DNA of 64,000 nucleotides, taken from assembly GCF_030406905.1 (NCBI RefSeq), contig NZ_CP129137.1, forward strand, positions 3,926,001-3,990,000, read 5' to 3'. Made by a program: the position numbers and the translations under genes. Below are positions 28,345 through 37,563 of the stretch, one piece after another; position 1 is the first letter of the stretch, and every line of letters starts with the position of its first letter. The DNA is from Streptomyces sp. HUAS CB01 (GTDB taxonomy: Bacteria; Actinomycetota; Actinomycetes; Streptomycetales; Streptomycetaceae). Under the pieces are notes generated by a model. It did not search any database. It was not told where the DNA came from and was given only the letters and a program-made list of their open reading frames with translations.

Positions 28345-28358
28345 GTTTCACGTGAAAC
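28345..28358. other. parS site 3
   Basis: Perfect GTTTCACGTGAAAC, nine bases past the MATE stop codon and upstream of the shared terminator hairpin. Confidence 0.95.
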
Positions 28359-28433
28359 GCCTCCAGGGCCGTCTTCCGATGCGCTCGACGACGGAGCCGC
28401 CCTCGGCACCGTAACGGCGCCCTCGGAACGGCA

Positions 28434-28465
28434 AGAGGGCCGCACCCTGGCGGGTGCGGCCCTCT
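28434..28465. terminator. Bidirectional terminator between MATE and rplI
   Basis: A perfect 14-bp stem (AGAGGGCCGCACCC and its complement) encloses a four-base loop. It lies between convergent genes and should stop transcription from both sides. Confidence 0.85.
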
Positions 28466-28488
28466 CATGCTGCTCTGCGGGCAGTCGC

Positions 28489-28935
28489 TCAGGCGGCGAC
28501 GACCTCGACGCCGAGCTTCGCGGCAACCTCGGGGTGCAGACGCACGGACACCTGGTGCGAGCCCAGGGTCTTGATCGGCGCACCGAGCTCGACACGGCGC
28601 TTGTCGACCTCCGGGCCACCGGCGGACTTGATCGCCGAAGCGATGTCAGCCGGGGTGACGGAGCCGAACAGACGGCCGGCGTCGCCGGAGCGAACGGCCA
28701 GACGCACCTTCACGCCCTCGAGGCGGGCCTTGATCTCGTTGGCCTGCTCGATGGTCGCGATCTCGTGGATCTTGCGGGCGCGGCGGATCTGCGCGACGTC
28801 CTTCTCGCCACCCTTGGTCCAGCGGATCGCGAAACCGCGCGGGACCAGGTAGTTGCGAGCGTAGCCGTCCTTGACGTCGACGACGTCGCCGGCAGCGCCG
28901 AGACCGGACACCTCGTGGGTGAGGATGATCTTCAT
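28489..28935 (-). CDS. rplI: Ribosomal protein L9
   Basis: L9 of the large subunit (148 aa). It has the N-terminal RNA-binding domain ([34 protein letters not shown]), a long central helix (about 40-75) and the C-terminal domain with the GRLFGSVT motif. It is the last gene of the rpsF-ssb-rpsR-rplI operon and begins 18 bp after rpsR. A strong terminator follows. Confidence 0.98.
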   Translation of the reverse strand: MKIILTHEVSGLGAAGDVVDVKDGYARNYLVPRGFAIRWTKGGEKDVAQIRRARKIHEIATIEQANEIKARLEGVKVRLAVRSGDAGRLFGSVTPADIASAIKSAGGPEVDKRRVELGAPIKTLGSHQVSVRLHPEVAAKLGVEVVAA

Positions 28936-28953
28936 GTTTCGGTCACCCTTCCC

Positions 28954-29190
28954 TTAGCGCGCGGTGGACGTGTAGGGCAGCAGCGCCATCTCACGGCTGT
29001 TCTTGACGGCCGTGGCGACGTCACGCTGGTGCTGCGTGCAGTTGCCGGTCACGCGGCGGGCACGGATCTTGCCGCGGTCGGAAATGAACTTCCGCAGCAT
29101 GTTCGTGTCCTTGTAGTCCACGTACGTGACCTTGTCCTTGCAGAAAGCGCAGACCTTCTTCTTCGGCTTGCGCACAGGCGGCTTCGCCAT
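28954..29190 (-). CDS. rpsR: Ribosomal protein S18 (Cys-containing form)
   Basis: S18 of the small subunit (78 aa), which pairs with S6. The N-terminal CAFC and GNCTQHQ residues form a zinc-ribbon-type set, so this is a C+ paralogue that requires zinc. Streptomyces often carry a Cys-free copy elsewhere under Zur control; it is not in this window. The gene sits between ssb and rplI. Confidence 0.97.
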   Translation of the reverse strand: MAKPPVRKPKKKVCAFCKDKVTYVDYKDTNMLRKFISDRGKIRARRVTGNCTQHQRDVATAVKNSREMALLPYTSTAR

Positions 29191-29263
29191 GGTGTATCTC
29201 CTGTGTGATCAAGAAGTGGGAGTACGAGCTCTCCCGGGAACCGCTCCCCTGAGGGGCCGGCCC

Positions 29264-29845
29264 CTAGAAAGGAGGCTCGTCCGAGTAGCCGCCGCCGGAG
29301 CCGCCGCCCCAGCCGCCACCGCCGCCGCCCTGCTGCTGCTGACCGCCGGCCGGCGCGCTGCTGGCCCAGGGGTCGTCGGCGGGAGCACCGCCGCCGCCCT
29401 GCTGCTGGCCGCCGCCGGGACCGCCGCCCCAGCTGCCGCCCTGCTGCTGGCCACCGCCGTAGCCGCCCTGGCCACCGCGACCGGTGGTCTTGGTGACCTT
29501 GGCCGTGGCGTTCTTGAGGCTGGGGCCGACTTCCTCGACGTCCAGCTCGTAGACCGTGCGCTTGACTCCCTCACGGTCCTCGTAGGACCGCTGCTTCAGC
29601 CGGCCCTGCACGACGACGCGCATGCCTCGCTGGAGCGACTCGGCGACGTTCTCCGCCGCCTGACGCCAGACCGAGCAGGTGAGGAAGAGGCTCTCGCCGT
29701 CCTTCCACTCGTTGGTCTGACGGTCGAAGGTGCGGGGGGTGGACGCGACACGGAACTTCGCGACCGCCGCACCGGACGGGGTGAAGCGCAGCTCGGGGTC
29801 GTCGACGAGATTGCCGACGACCGTGATGACGGTCTCGCCTGCCAT
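29264..29845 (-). CDS. ssb: Single-stranded DNA-binding protein SsbA
   Basis: This 193-residue SSB has an N-terminal OB-fold (about 1-115; [25 protein letters not shown]). A Gly/Gln-rich linker with GGQQQGG-like repeats leads to the acidic C-terminal tip DEPPF, which recruits other replication and repair proteins. The conserved tip shows this is the replicative SSB. It lies between rpsF and rpsR as in many bacteria, so it is made together with ribosomal proteins. Confidence 0.97.
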   Translation of the reverse strand: MAGETVITVVGNLVDDPELRFTPSGAAVAKFRVASTPRTFDRQTNEWKDGESLFLTCSVWRQAAENVAESLQRGMRVVVQGRLKQRSYEDREGVKRTVYELDVEEVGPSLKNATAKVTKTTGRGGQGGYGGGQQQGGSWGGGPGGGQQQGGGGAPADDPWASSAPAGGQQQQGGGGGGWGGGSGGGYSDEPPF

Positions 29846-29918
29846 GGGTGAACCTCTCGGCGGGATTGCTTCTGGCTGCTTGCTGCTACTCGAACCCGAT
29901 GACCTCTGAGCTAGGTGC

Positions 29919-30209
29919 TCAGTGGGTCTCGGGACGGAGGACCTTGGTCCGGAGGACCGACTCGTTCAGGTTCATCTGGCGGTCGAGCTCCTTGACGACC
30001 GCAGGCTCGGCCTGCAGGTCGATGACCGAGTAGATGCCCTCGGGCTTCTTCTTGATCTCGTAAGCGAGACGACGACGGCCCCAGGTGTCGACCTTCTCCA
30101 CCTTTCCGTTGCCCTCACGGACGACGGAGAGGAAGTTCTCGATCAGCGGGGAGACAGCACGCTCCTCGAGATCGGGGTCGAGGATGACCATCACCTCGTA
30201 GTGACGCAT
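29919..30209 (-). CDS. rpsF: Ribosomal protein S6
   Basis: S6 of the small subunit (96 aa), beginning [16 protein letters not shown] and carrying [15 protein letters not shown] and [12 protein letters not shown] 30209 is preceded by AAAGGAGGTGGG, the strongest ribosome site in this area. It is the first gene of the rpsF-ssb-rpsR-rplI operon. The upstream leader contains a hairpin that may be part of an S6:S18 autoregulatory element. Confidence 0.97.
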   Translation of the reverse strand: MRHYEVMVILDPDLEERAVSPLIENFLSVVREGNGKVEKVDTWGRRRLAYEIKKKPEGIYSVIDLQAEPAVVKELDRQMNLNESVLRTKVLRPETH

Positions 30210-30238
30210 GTGGAACCCACCTCCTTTGGACTCAGCGG

Positions 30239-30255
30239 CCACGGTCGTTCCGTGG
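30239..30255 (-). promoter_or_regulatory. Hairpin in rpsF leader, candidate S6:S18 control element
   Basis: CCACGG and CCGTGG form a six-base stem around AACGA, 30 bp upstream of the rpsF start. In other bacteria the S6:S18 complex binds a leader stem-loop before rpsF to repress the operon. I could not confirm the conserved bulge, so only a candidate is claimed. Confidence 0.35.
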
Positions 30256-30506
30256 CAGGAGGGTCGTGATGCGTTGAGCATCGATGCCTACGCAGTAAAT
30301 CAGGCGACTCTGACAATCGGCCTCGCCGTCGATCCGGGAGGGCGAGGTATCGAGAGCCGGCCTGGGCAGACACCGGTGCAGACGCTACACAGTACCCGTC
30401 CACCCGCTTCCGGTTGAAATCCGGCGTCCGCCCACCGCACCCTGTACGCATCGGGTGTGGGCGGCGTCACAGTGCGCCGCCCTCCGGGAATGCCAGGAGG
30501 TGCTTC

Positions 30507-30821
30507 ATGGCGCAATCGCAACCGAATCCCACCGGCTCTCTCCTCGCCACGGACGGCAAGCCCCATCCACTCCAGGACACGCTGATGGCCGTGACCCTGG
30601 TCCTGGGTGTGGTGGCCTTCGTGACGGCGCAGTTCCACAGCCTCCACCTGCTCAGCTCCTGGTCCGGGCTCATCGGGATCCTCACGGGCGCGTACGGCCA
30701 GTTCATCTCGGCCACCACCCGGGAACGCTTCCTTCTGGTCATCGGGCTGGGGGCCTCGGCCGTCGGCTTCTTCCTCGGAATGGCACACGGTGGCCTCTTC
30801 GGCGGCCTGATCGGCTACTAG
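30507..30821 (+). CDS. Small membrane protein of unknown function
   Basis: This 104-residue protein has three likely membrane helices (about 25-42, 50-65 and 75-95) and a short hydrophilic N-terminus. The Gly-rich end GGLFGGLIGY is typical of helix packing. No named family was recognised. CAGGAGGTGCTTC before ATG 30507 gives a clear ribosome site. It is divergent from the rpsF operon and upstream of femX with a 105-bp gap. Confidence 0.8.
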   Translation: MAQSQPNPTGSLLATDGKPHPLQDTLMAVTLVLGVVAFVTAQFHSLHLLSSWSGLIGILTGAYGQFISATTRERFLLVIGLGASAVGFFLGMAHGGLFGGLIGY

Positions 30822-30926
30822 CCCTCCCCACGCGCACACGCGGGGCGCTTCCCGGGCCCAGTAGGCTTCGGCGCGAGAGCCGGAGCCCCTGACCCATGGG
30901 GACACACCAGCCGAGGAGCGCCCCGC

Positions 30927-32045
30927 ATGAGCCTGACCCTGAGGACCATCAGCCGAGAGCAGCATCTGGCGTACATCCAGAGCCTGCCTTCGGCGAGTCA
31001 CTGCCAGGTCCCGGCATGGGCGGACGTCAAGACCGAGTGGCGCTCCGAGAACCTCGGCTGGTTCGACAAGAGCGGGGAGCTCGTCGGCGTCGGCCTCGTG
31101 CTGTACCGCCAGCTCCCCAAGATCAAGCGCTACCTGGCCTATCTCCCCGAGGGCCCGGTGATCAACTGGTACGCCCCCAACCTGGACGACTGGCTCCAGC
31201 CGATGCTGGCGCACCTCAAGAACCAGGGCGCCTTCTCCGTGAAGATGGGTCCGCCGGTCGTGATCCGCCGCTGGGACGCTCCGGCGATCAAGGCGGGCAT
31301 CCAGGACCCGGACGTGAAGCGCCTGCGGGACGTGGAGGCGAGCCACATCGAGCCCCGCGCCTTCGAGGTCGCGGACCGGCTCCGCAAGATGGGCTGGCAG
31401 CAGGGGGAGGACGGCGGCGCCGGCTTCGGCGACGTGCAGCCGCGGTACGTCTACCAGGTCCCGCTGGCCAACCGGTCGCTCGACGACGTGCTCAAGGGCT
31501 TCAACCAGCTGTGGCGCCGGAACATCAAGAAGGCCGAGAAGGCCGGTGTCGAGGTCGTCCAGGGCGGTTACGAGGACCTGGCCGAGTGGCAGCGGCTGTA
31601 CGAGATCACGGCCGAGCGCGACCGCTTCCGGCCCCGCCCGCTCTCGTACTTCCAGCGTATGTGGACGGTCCTGAACTCCGAGGACCCCAACCGCATGCGG
31701 CTGTACTTCGCCCGGCACAACGGGGTGAACCTCTCGGCGGCGACGATGCTCGTCGTCGGCGGCCACGTCTGGTACTCCTACGGCGCCTCCGACAACATCG
31801 GCCGCGAGGTCCGGCCCTCGAACGCGATGCAGTGGCGGATGCTGCGCGACGCCTACGCCATGGGTGCCACCGTCTACGACCTGCGCGGCATCAGCGACTC
31901 GCTCGACGAGTCCGACCACCTCTTCGGGCTGATCCAGTTCAAGGTCGGCACCGGCGGCGAGGCCGTCGAGTACGTCGGCGAATGGGACTTCCCGCTCAAC
32001 AAGCTTCTGCACAAGGCGCTCGACATGTACATGTCGCGCCGCTGA
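30927..32045 (+). CDS. femX: Peptidoglycan interpeptide-bridge aminoacyltransferase FemX
   Basis: This FemABX-family enzyme (372 aa) is the likely FemX that adds the first glycine to the LL-DAP of lipid II, using Gly-tRNA, in Streptomyces. The two GNAT-like halves are visible: SLPSASHCQVPAWADVK and YLAYLPEGPVINW in the first, RNIKKAEKAGVEV and AATMLVVGGHVWYSYGAS in the second. There is no coiled-coil arm. It is upstream of an alanine-racemase-like gene with a 65-bp gap, suggesting a wall-precursor operon. Confidence 0.93.
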   Translation: MSLTLRTISREQHLAYIQSLPSASHCQVPAWADVKTEWRSENLGWFDKSGELVGVGLVLYRQLPKIKRYLAYLPEGPVINWYAPNLDDWLQPMLAHLKNQGAFSVKMGPPVVIRRWDAPAIKAGIQDPDVKRLRDVEASHIEPRAFEVADRLRKMGWQQGEDGGAGFGDVQPRYVYQVPLANRSLDDVLKGFNQLWRRNIKKAEKAGVEVVQGGYEDLAEWQRLYEITAERDRFRPRPLSYFQRMWTVLNSEDPNRMRLYFARHNGVNLSAATMLVVGGHVWYSYGASDNIGREVRPSNAMQWRMLRDAYAMGATVYDLRGISDSLDESDHLFGLIQFKVGTGGEAVEYVGEWDFPLNKLLHKALDMYMSRR

Positions 32046-32110
32046 TCCTGCCGCAACCTCGCTCACACCTCTGATACACCGCTGCCACCAGAAAGGTTCC
32101 GGACCCGGCC

Positions 32111-33142
32111 ATGGCGCTCTCCCTCTACGTCGACACCGCGCGCTGGCGGGCGCACCAGAAGTCCGTGATCGACCAGTTCCCGGGGCTCGTGCCGGTCTGC
32201 AAGGGCAACGGCTACGGGTTCGGTCACGAGCGTCTCGCCGAGGAGGTGACCCGTTTCGGCGCGGACATGCTCGCCGTGGGCACCACTTACGAGGCGGCTC
32301 GGATCAAGGACTGGTTCGGGGGCGACCTCCTCGTGCTCACGCCCTTCCGCCGCGGTGAGGAACCGGTGCCGCTGCCCGACCGCGTCATCCGCTCGGTCTC
32401 GTCCGTCGACGGCGTGCACGCCCTGGTCGGCGCGCGGGTCGTCATCGAGTGCATGAGCTCGATGAAGCGGCACGGCGTCTCGGAGCACGACCTGAACCAA
32501 CTGCACTCCGCGATCGAGGACGTGCGGCTGGAGGGCTTCGCCCTCCATCTGCCCCTGGACCGCACGGACGGCTCCGACGCGGTGGAAGAGGTCATCGGCT
32601 GGATGGACCGGCTGCGGACCGCGCGGCTGCCCCTGCACACCATGTTCGTGAGCCATCTGCGGGCCGACGAACTCGCGCGGCTGCAGCAGCAGTTCCCGCA
32701 GACCCGCTTCCGTGCGCGGATCGGCACCCGGCTGTGGCTCGGCGACCACGAGGCCACCGAGTACCGGGGTGCCGTCCTCGACGTGACCCCCGTCGTCAAG
32801 GGCGACCGCTTCGGATACCGCCAGCAGAAGGCCGCCTCGGACGGCTGGCTGGTGGTCGTCGCCGGCGGCACCTCGCACGGTGTGGGCCTGGAGGCCCCCA
32901 AGGCGCTGCACGGCGTCATGCCGCGCGCCAAGGGCGTCGCCCGCGCCGGTCTGGCGACCGTCAACCGCAACCTGTCGCCGTTCGTCTGGGCGGGCAAGCA
33001 GCGGTGGTTCGCCGAGCCCCCGCACATGCAGGTCTCGATCCTCTTCGTCCCCGCCGATTCGACGGAGCCGAAGGTCGGGGACGAACTGGTCGCCCACCTG
33101 CGCCACACGACCACCCAGTTCGACCGTCTGGTCGACCGCTAG
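32111..33142 (+). CDS. Alanine racemase-like PLP enzyme
   Basis: This fold-type III PLP protein (343 aa) has a TIM-barrel N-domain with the lysine motif VCKGNGYGFGH (Lys at about residue 30) and the arginine-bearing segment RIGTRLWLGDHE. It is shorter than typical Alr (about 370-390 aa) and its C-terminal beta domain is reduced. FGYRQQ may hold the catalytic Tyr. It could be a specialised amino-acid racemase or a PLP-binding regulator. Location directly behind femX argues for a wall-precursor role. No classical ribosome site is needed beyond GAAAGG at the start. Confidence 0.85.
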   Translation: MALSLYVDTARWRAHQKSVIDQFPGLVPVCKGNGYGFGHERLAEEVTRFGADMLAVGTTYEAARIKDWFGGDLLVLTPFRRGEEPVPLPDRVIRSVSSVDGVHALVGARVVIECMSSMKRHGVSEHDLNQLHSAIEDVRLEGFALHLPLDRTDGSDAVEEVIGWMDRLRTARLPLHTMFVSHLRADELARLQQQFPQTRFRARIGTRLWLGDHEATEYRGAVLDVTPVVKGDRFGYRQQKAASDGWLVVVAGGTSHGVGLEAPKALHGVMPRAKGVARAGLATVNRNLSPFVWAGKQRWFAEPPHMQVSILFVPADSTEPKVGDELVAHLRHTTTQFDRLVDR

Positions 33143-33155
33143 CCGCGGTCCGGCC

Positions 33156-33190
33156 CCCGGGGGCCACTCCGATGACCCGAGGCCCCCGGG
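33156..33190. terminator. Hairpin between racemase-like gene and GT87 gene
   Basis: CCCGGGGGCC and GGCCCCCGGG form a 10-bp stem with a 15-base loop in the 66-bp space between two convergent genes, so termination from both directions is likely. Confidence 0.7.
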
Positions 33191-33208
33191 ACGGGCGCCG
33201 CGGCCCGC

Positions 33209-34681
33209 TCAGCGGGTCGCCGGGCCGGTCGTGCCCCACTCCACCCGCGGTCCCTCCACGGCGTGCGCCGCATGCCGCGGCGGATGGGCTGCCTGGCCGA
33301 GCACGAAGACGTCCGGGGCCCTGTCGAGAACGCCGCCGGACGGGTCGTCCGACCCGTCCTGCCGCACCACGTCCCGCTCGGGCATGAGGGCGTCCCGTAC
33401 GACCACGGCGCACAGGTAGAGCGTGCCCAGCAGGTGCAGGGCGATCGCCAGCTGGTAGCCCTCCGGCGGAAGGCCCTGGTGCTTGTCCCCGCTCGTCGTG
33501 TACGCGAGGTACATCCAGATGCCCAGGAAGTACATGACCTCGCAGGCCTGCCAGATCAGGAAGTCCCGCCAGCGCGGCCGGGCCAGCACCGCCAGGGGGA
33601 TCAGCCACAGCACGTACTGCGGCGAGTAGACCTTGTTGGTCAGGACGAACGCCGCCACGACCAGGAAGGCGAGCTGCGCGAACCGCGGTCTCCGGGGGGC
33701 GGTGAGGGCCAGCCCGGCGATACCGGCGCAGGCCAGCAGCATCAGCAACGTCGCATAGGTGTTGACCGTGTCGACCTCGATCGACTCGCCCGTGCGCTGC
33801 GTGATGACCAGCCAGAAGGAACCGAAGTCGACCTGCCGCTCCTGGCTGAACGTGTAGAACTTCTTCCACCCCTCGGGCGCCAGGAGCATCACGGGCAGGT
33901 TCACCACCAGCCAGGCCCCCGCCGCACCGAGGAACGCCGTCCCGTACTCCCGGTACCTGCCGGCCCGCCAGCACAGCACCAGCAGGGGCCCCAGGAGGAG
34001 CACCGGGTACAGCTTGGCCGCCGTGGCGAGCCCGATCAGGAGGCCGAAGGCCAGCGCACGCCCGCGTGACCACATGAGCATCGCCGCCGCGGTGAGAGCG
34101 ACCGCCAGCAGGTCCCAGTTGATGGTGGCGGTCAGGGCGAACGCCGGTGCCAGGGCCACCAGCAGGCCGTCCCACGGCCTGCGGCGCTGGGTCCGCGCGA
34201 CGCACACGGCGATGATCGCGGCGCAGATCATCAGCATGCCCGCATTGACCATCCAGTAGATCTGCTCGCGGTGCTGGACGGATCCGCCTGACGGGGTGAG
34301 CCACGCGGCGACCTGCATGAACAGTCCCGTCAGCACGGGGTACTCGAGGTACTCCATGTCGCCGTCCAGCCGGTCGAAGTACGGCACCAGACCGTCGGCG
34401 AAGCCCCGCCCGAGGAACAGATGCGGGATGTCGGAGTAGCAGGCGTGCGTGTACTGCGAGCTGGTGCCCCGGAACCACGCCCAGTCGTAGCAGGGGATCT
34501 TCTGCACCATGCCGAGTGCGAACATCCCGATCGCCACCAGGGCGACGACCCTCACAGGCGTGAGCCGGCTGCCGCCGACCCGTGCCCAGCGGCCGAGGGG
34601 GCCCCCGATGAGCTCACTGCCGGCAGCCGCGATCTCGTCCCTCTGCGTGGGACTGACCTGCGGCTCGTCGTGCTGCGGCAT
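33209..34681 (-). CDS. GT87-like polyprenol-dependent glycosyltransferase membrane protein
   Basis: This 490-residue protein has about ten membrane helices. The first extracytoplasmic loop carries acidic residues (YFDRLDGDMEYLEYPVLTGLF), as in GT-C/GT87 mannosyl- or arabinosyltransferases (DUF2029). These use decaprenyl-phosphate sugars to build wall or lipoglycan polymers. The acceptor is unknown. ATG 34681 is selected because GGAGAAGACG precedes it; ATG 34702 and 34711 upstream are alternatives. It lies just downstream of the class A PBP gene in the same orientation, separated by a hairpin. Confidence 0.85.
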   Translation of the reverse strand: MPQHDEPQVSPTQRDEIAAAGSELIGGPLGRWARVGGSRLTPVRVVALVAIGMFALGMVQKIPCYDWAWFRGTSSQYTHACYSDIPHLFLGRGFADGLVPYFDRLDGDMEYLEYPVLTGLFMQVAAWLTPSGGSVQHREQIYWMVNAGMLMICAAIIAVCVARTQRRRPWDGLLVALAPAFALTATINWDLLAVALTAAAMLMWSRGRALAFGLLIGLATAAKLYPVLLLGPLLVLCWRAGRYREYGTAFLGAAGAWLVVNLPVMLLAPEGWKKFYTFSQERQVDFGSFWLVITQRTGESIEVDTVNTYATLLMLLACAGIAGLALTAPRRPRFAQLAFLVVAAFVLTNKVYSPQYVLWLIPLAVLARPRWRDFLIWQACEVMYFLGIWMYLAYTTSGDKHQGLPPEGYQLAIALHLLGTLYLCAVVVRDALMPERDVVRQDGSDDPSGGVLDRAPDVFVLGQAAHPPRHAAHAVEGPRVEWGTTGPATR

Positions 34682-34743
34682 CGTCTTCTCCGGGCTCGGC
34701 ATGGAGCACATCCTGCCGTACCGGGCCGCGCCCGCGTGCGGCC

Positions 34744-34766
34744 TGTGGACAACGACCTGTGGACAA
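34744..34766 (-). other. Tandem pair of DnaA boxes outside oriC
   Basis: Two perfect TTGTCCACA boxes on the minus strand (34744-34752 and 34758-34766) lie 14 bp apart start-to-start, in the 155-bp gap between the GT87-like gene and the PBP gene. They are about 27 kb from oriC and next to a terminator hairpin. Confidence 0.8.
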
Positions 34767-34770
34767 CGGC

Positions 34771-34813
34771 GAGGGCCGTGGCCCGGAGTCGTCCTCCGGG
34801 TGCCACGGCCCTC
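34771..34813. terminator. Long-stem terminator after PBP gene
   Basis: An 18-bp arm at 34771-34788 pairs with 34794-34813 with one two-base bulge and a five-base loop. It immediately follows the leftward PBP stop codon and precedes the DnaA boxes. Confidence 0.85.
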
Positions 34814-34836
34814 TCGGCGCGTTCAGGGGCGGATCG

Positions 34837-37563
34837 TCAGCCTTCCGGTCCTCCCAGCCAGCCGCCGCCGCTCCCGTTTCCTTGTGAGCCGTTGCCGTTG
34901 CCGCCTGTCGGCGGTGAGGGGCTGGTGGTCACACCGCCATCCGTGGCACCACCGTCCGTGGTGCCCGTGTCGGTCCCCCCGTTGCTCGGATCACCGTCCT
35001 GACCGGCTGTCGGGTCACACGTCCAGTCGAACCGGTCGCAGGACTCCGAGGGCTTCGGAGTCTCGGACGGGGTCTCCGAGGGCGTCTCGGACGGAGTCTC
35101 GGACGGAGTCTCCGAAGGGGTCTCGGTCGGCGTCGGCTCGGGGCTGGTGAGACCGCCGCCGTAGACGGCGTCGCCGTCGAGGGCCTCGGGCTCGGGGAAA
35201 CGCTCGACTTCGGCGCCCTTGAGCGCGTCCTCCATGTAGTCGTGCCAGATCTCGGACGGGAACGACGAACCGTGGATCTTCTGCTGACCGCCCGTTCCGA
35301 ACATCTCCAGGAACTTGCGGTTCTTGTTCTCCGCGTTGTCGTCCATCCTGTACATGTCGATGGCGGTCGCCAGCTGGGGCGTGTAGCCGACGAACCACGC
35401 CGACTTGTTGCCGTCGGTGGTACCGGTCTTGCCGGCGACGTCACGGCCCGGGAGGCGGGCGTTGCGGCCCGTGCCCTCGGGGTCCTCGACGACGTCCCTC
35501 AGCACGTCGGTGACATTGCTGGCGACGGCCGAGGAGAACTTCCGCTCCGACTTGTCCTCGTGCTTGAAGATCACCTTGCCGCGGTGCTCCACCTGCTTCA
35601 CCGAGTACGGCTCGCGCTGCTCGCCGTTGGCGGCGAAGGTGGCGTAAGCGCCGGCCATGCGGATCGCGCTGGGGTCGGAGATGCCGATGGAGAAGGACGG
35701 GACGTCGGACTCGACGAGCGAGTCCTCTCGCAGACCGGCGTCCATCGCCGCCTCGCGCACCTTGTCGATGCCGACGTCCATGCCCAGCTGTACGAAGGGC
35801 GAGTTCGCGGAGTGGATCATCGCTTCGCGGAGGCTGATGTCCTTGTAGGACTCGTCACCGTCGTTGCGCTGCAGCCACTCCTCGCCCTTCTCGTTCCGCC
35901 AGACGGTGCCGTCGTACTTCTTGATCTTGAGCTTGTTGACGCCGTTGTACCGGCTCTTGTCCGGGTCGAGGATCCGGCGCTCCTCCGGGCCCTGGACGGG
36001 TCCGGAGTTCGGGTCGCGCACGCCGTCCCGCATCGCGGCGGCGAGCACGAACGGCTTGAAGGTCGAGCCGACCTGCGCACCGGTCTTGTCCGCGTTGTTG
36101 GTGAAGTGCTTCGTCGCGTCCTCACCGCCGTAGATGGCGACGATCGCCCCGGTCTTGGGGTTCACGGAGGCACCGCCGAACTGGACGTGGGTGTCCGTCT
36201 CCGGGCGCTTCTTCGCGTCGATGTTCTTCTTGCGGACGTTCTCGACGGCCTTGGTCAGCTTCTCGACCTTCTTCTTGTCGAAGGTCGTGTGGATCTCGTA
36301 GCCGCCCTTGGCGAGGTCCTCGGCGGTGATGCCCTGGTCGTTGTTGTTGATGAAGTAGGCCTTGGCGAGGTCGACCAGATAGCCGGTCTGACCGCCGAGC
36401 TGCGCGTTCTTCTTCGGCTTGTCGGGCTTCGGGAACTCCTTGACGGCCTCCGCGTGCTCCGCGGCGGTCAGGTAACCGTCCTTGCGCATCTCGCCGAGGA
36501 TCCACGTCCAGCGCTTGGTGGCACGCTCGGTGTTGGCCTTCGGCGTGGCCTTGGCGTCGATCTCCGTGGCCCCGGCCGGGTCGTAGTACGTCGCGCCCTT
36601 GAGGAGCGAGGCCAGGAAGGCGCACTGGCTCGCGGTGAGTTCCTTGGCGTTCACGCCGTAGTAGGTGCGGGCGGCGGCCTGGATCCCGTAGGCGCCCCGA
36701 CCGTAGTACGACGTGTTGAGGTAGCCCTCCATGATCTTGGGCTTGTCGACCTCGGTGCCGACCTTCATGGAGATGAAGAGTTCCTTGACCTTGCGGCTCA
36801 AGGTCTGGGACTGGTCGCCGAGCATGGCGTTCTTCACGTACTGCTGCGTGATGGTGGAGCCGCCCTGGGTCTGGCCGCCCTTCGCCATGTTGACCACGGC
36901 ACGGGCGATACCCATCGGGTCGATGCCCTTGTCGGTCTCGAACGTCTTGTTCTCGGCCGAGATCACCGCGTTCTGCATGTGGGAGGGGATGTTGTCGATC
37001 GAGATGATCTGGCGGTTGACCTCACCACCGGTCGCGGCCAGCTGCGACCCGTCGGCGTAGTAATAGACGTTGTTCTGCGCACCGGCGGCCTTGTCCTGCT
37101 CCGGGATCCCCACCACCGCGTACGCGATGGTGCCGGCGGTCATCAGGCTGCCGAGGAACGCGAGACAGAGCCCGGCCACGAGCTTCCACGACGGCACCCA
37201 GCGGCGCCAGCCGTACTTGTCGTGACGCGGATAGTCGATCAGCCGCTTCTTTCCGGGCCCACCTCCCCGGCCGCGCCCAGGTCCTCCCGGACCGCCGCCG
37301 CCGCGGCGGCCGCCTCCGTGGCCGCCGATCCCGGCGCCGCCGGCCTCCGAGGCCCTTCTGCGGCCACCCCCGCCACGCTGGGCGGCCCGCCGGGCGGCAG
37401 CCCGGCCTCCGTACGGTTGCTCGTCTCCGTGCGACGCGGAGGGAGAGCTGGTGCTTGCGCCTCGGGCTGCGCGGCGGCCAGTCGGAGACTGTTGGGCGGC
37501 GCGCCGGGCCGCGGCACGTCCGCCGCCCTCGGGCTGCGGCGGTTTGCGACGGTGCTCGCTCAT
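34837..37563 (-). CDS. Class A penicillin-binding protein (bifunctional PG synthase)
   Basis: This 908-residue enzyme builds peptidoglycan strands and cross-links. A Gly/Arg-rich cytoplasmic tail of about 130 residues precedes one membrane helix (WKLVAGLCLAFLGSLMTAG). The transglycosylase domain has AVISAENKTFETDKGID, GGSTITQQYVKN and YLNTSYYGRGAYGIQ. The transpeptidase domain has STFKP (catalytic Ser), HSANSPF (SxN) and GKTGTTDG (KTG). The C-terminus has a tract of five repeated PSET units, then Gly/Asn/Thr-rich sequence. ATG 37563 follows GAGGAG. It is divergent from padR. Confidence 0.95.
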   Translation of the reverse strand: MSEHRRKPPQPEGGGRAAARRAAQQSPTGRRAARGASTSSPSASHGDEQPYGGRAAARRAAQRGGGGRRRASEAGGAGIGGHGGGRRGGGGPGGPGRGRGGGPGKKRLIDYPRHDKYGWRRWVPSWKLVAGLCLAFLGSLMTAGTIAYAVVGIPEQDKAAGAQNNVYYYADGSQLAATGGEVNRQIISIDNIPSHMQNAVISAENKTFETDKGIDPMGIARAVVNMAKGGQTQGGSTITQQYVKNAMLGDQSQTLSRKVKELFISMKVGTEVDKPKIMEGYLNTSYYGRGAYGIQAAARTYYGVNAKELTASQCAFLASLLKGATYYDPAGATEIDAKATPKANTERATKRWTWILGEMRKDGYLTAAEHAEAVKEFPKPDKPKKNAQLGGQTGYLVDLAKAYFINNNDQGITAEDLAKGGYEIHTTFDKKKVEKLTKAVENVRKKNIDAKKRPETDTHVQFGGASVNPKTGAIVAIYGGEDATKHFTNNADKTGAQVGSTFKPFVLAAAMRDGVRDPNSGPVQGPEERRILDPDKSRYNGVNKLKIKKYDGTVWRNEKGEEWLQRNDGDESYKDISLREAMIHSANSPFVQLGMDVGIDKVREAAMDAGLREDSLVESDVPSFSIGISDPSAIRMAGAYATFAANGEQREPYSVKQVEHRGKVIFKHEDKSERKFSSAVASNVTDVLRDVVEDPEGTGRNARLPGRDVAGKTGTTDGNKSAWFVGYTPQLATAIDMYRMDDNAENKNRKFLEMFGTGGQQKIHGSSFPSEIWHDYMEDALKGAEVERFPEPEALDGDAVYGGGLTSPEPTPTETPSETPSETPSETPSETPSETPKPSESCDRFDWTCDPTAGQDGDPSNGGTDTGTTDGGATDGGVTTSPSPPTGGNGNGSQGNGSGGGWLGGPEG

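Noticed and set aside
29880..29910. tRNA-like TCGAACCC near 29.89 kb
   Set aside because: No acceptor or anticodon stems can be formed; it is part of the rpsF-ssb gap.
35043..35130. CRISPR-like tandem repeats
   Set aside because: They are in-frame codons for PSET repeats in the PBP tail without spacers.
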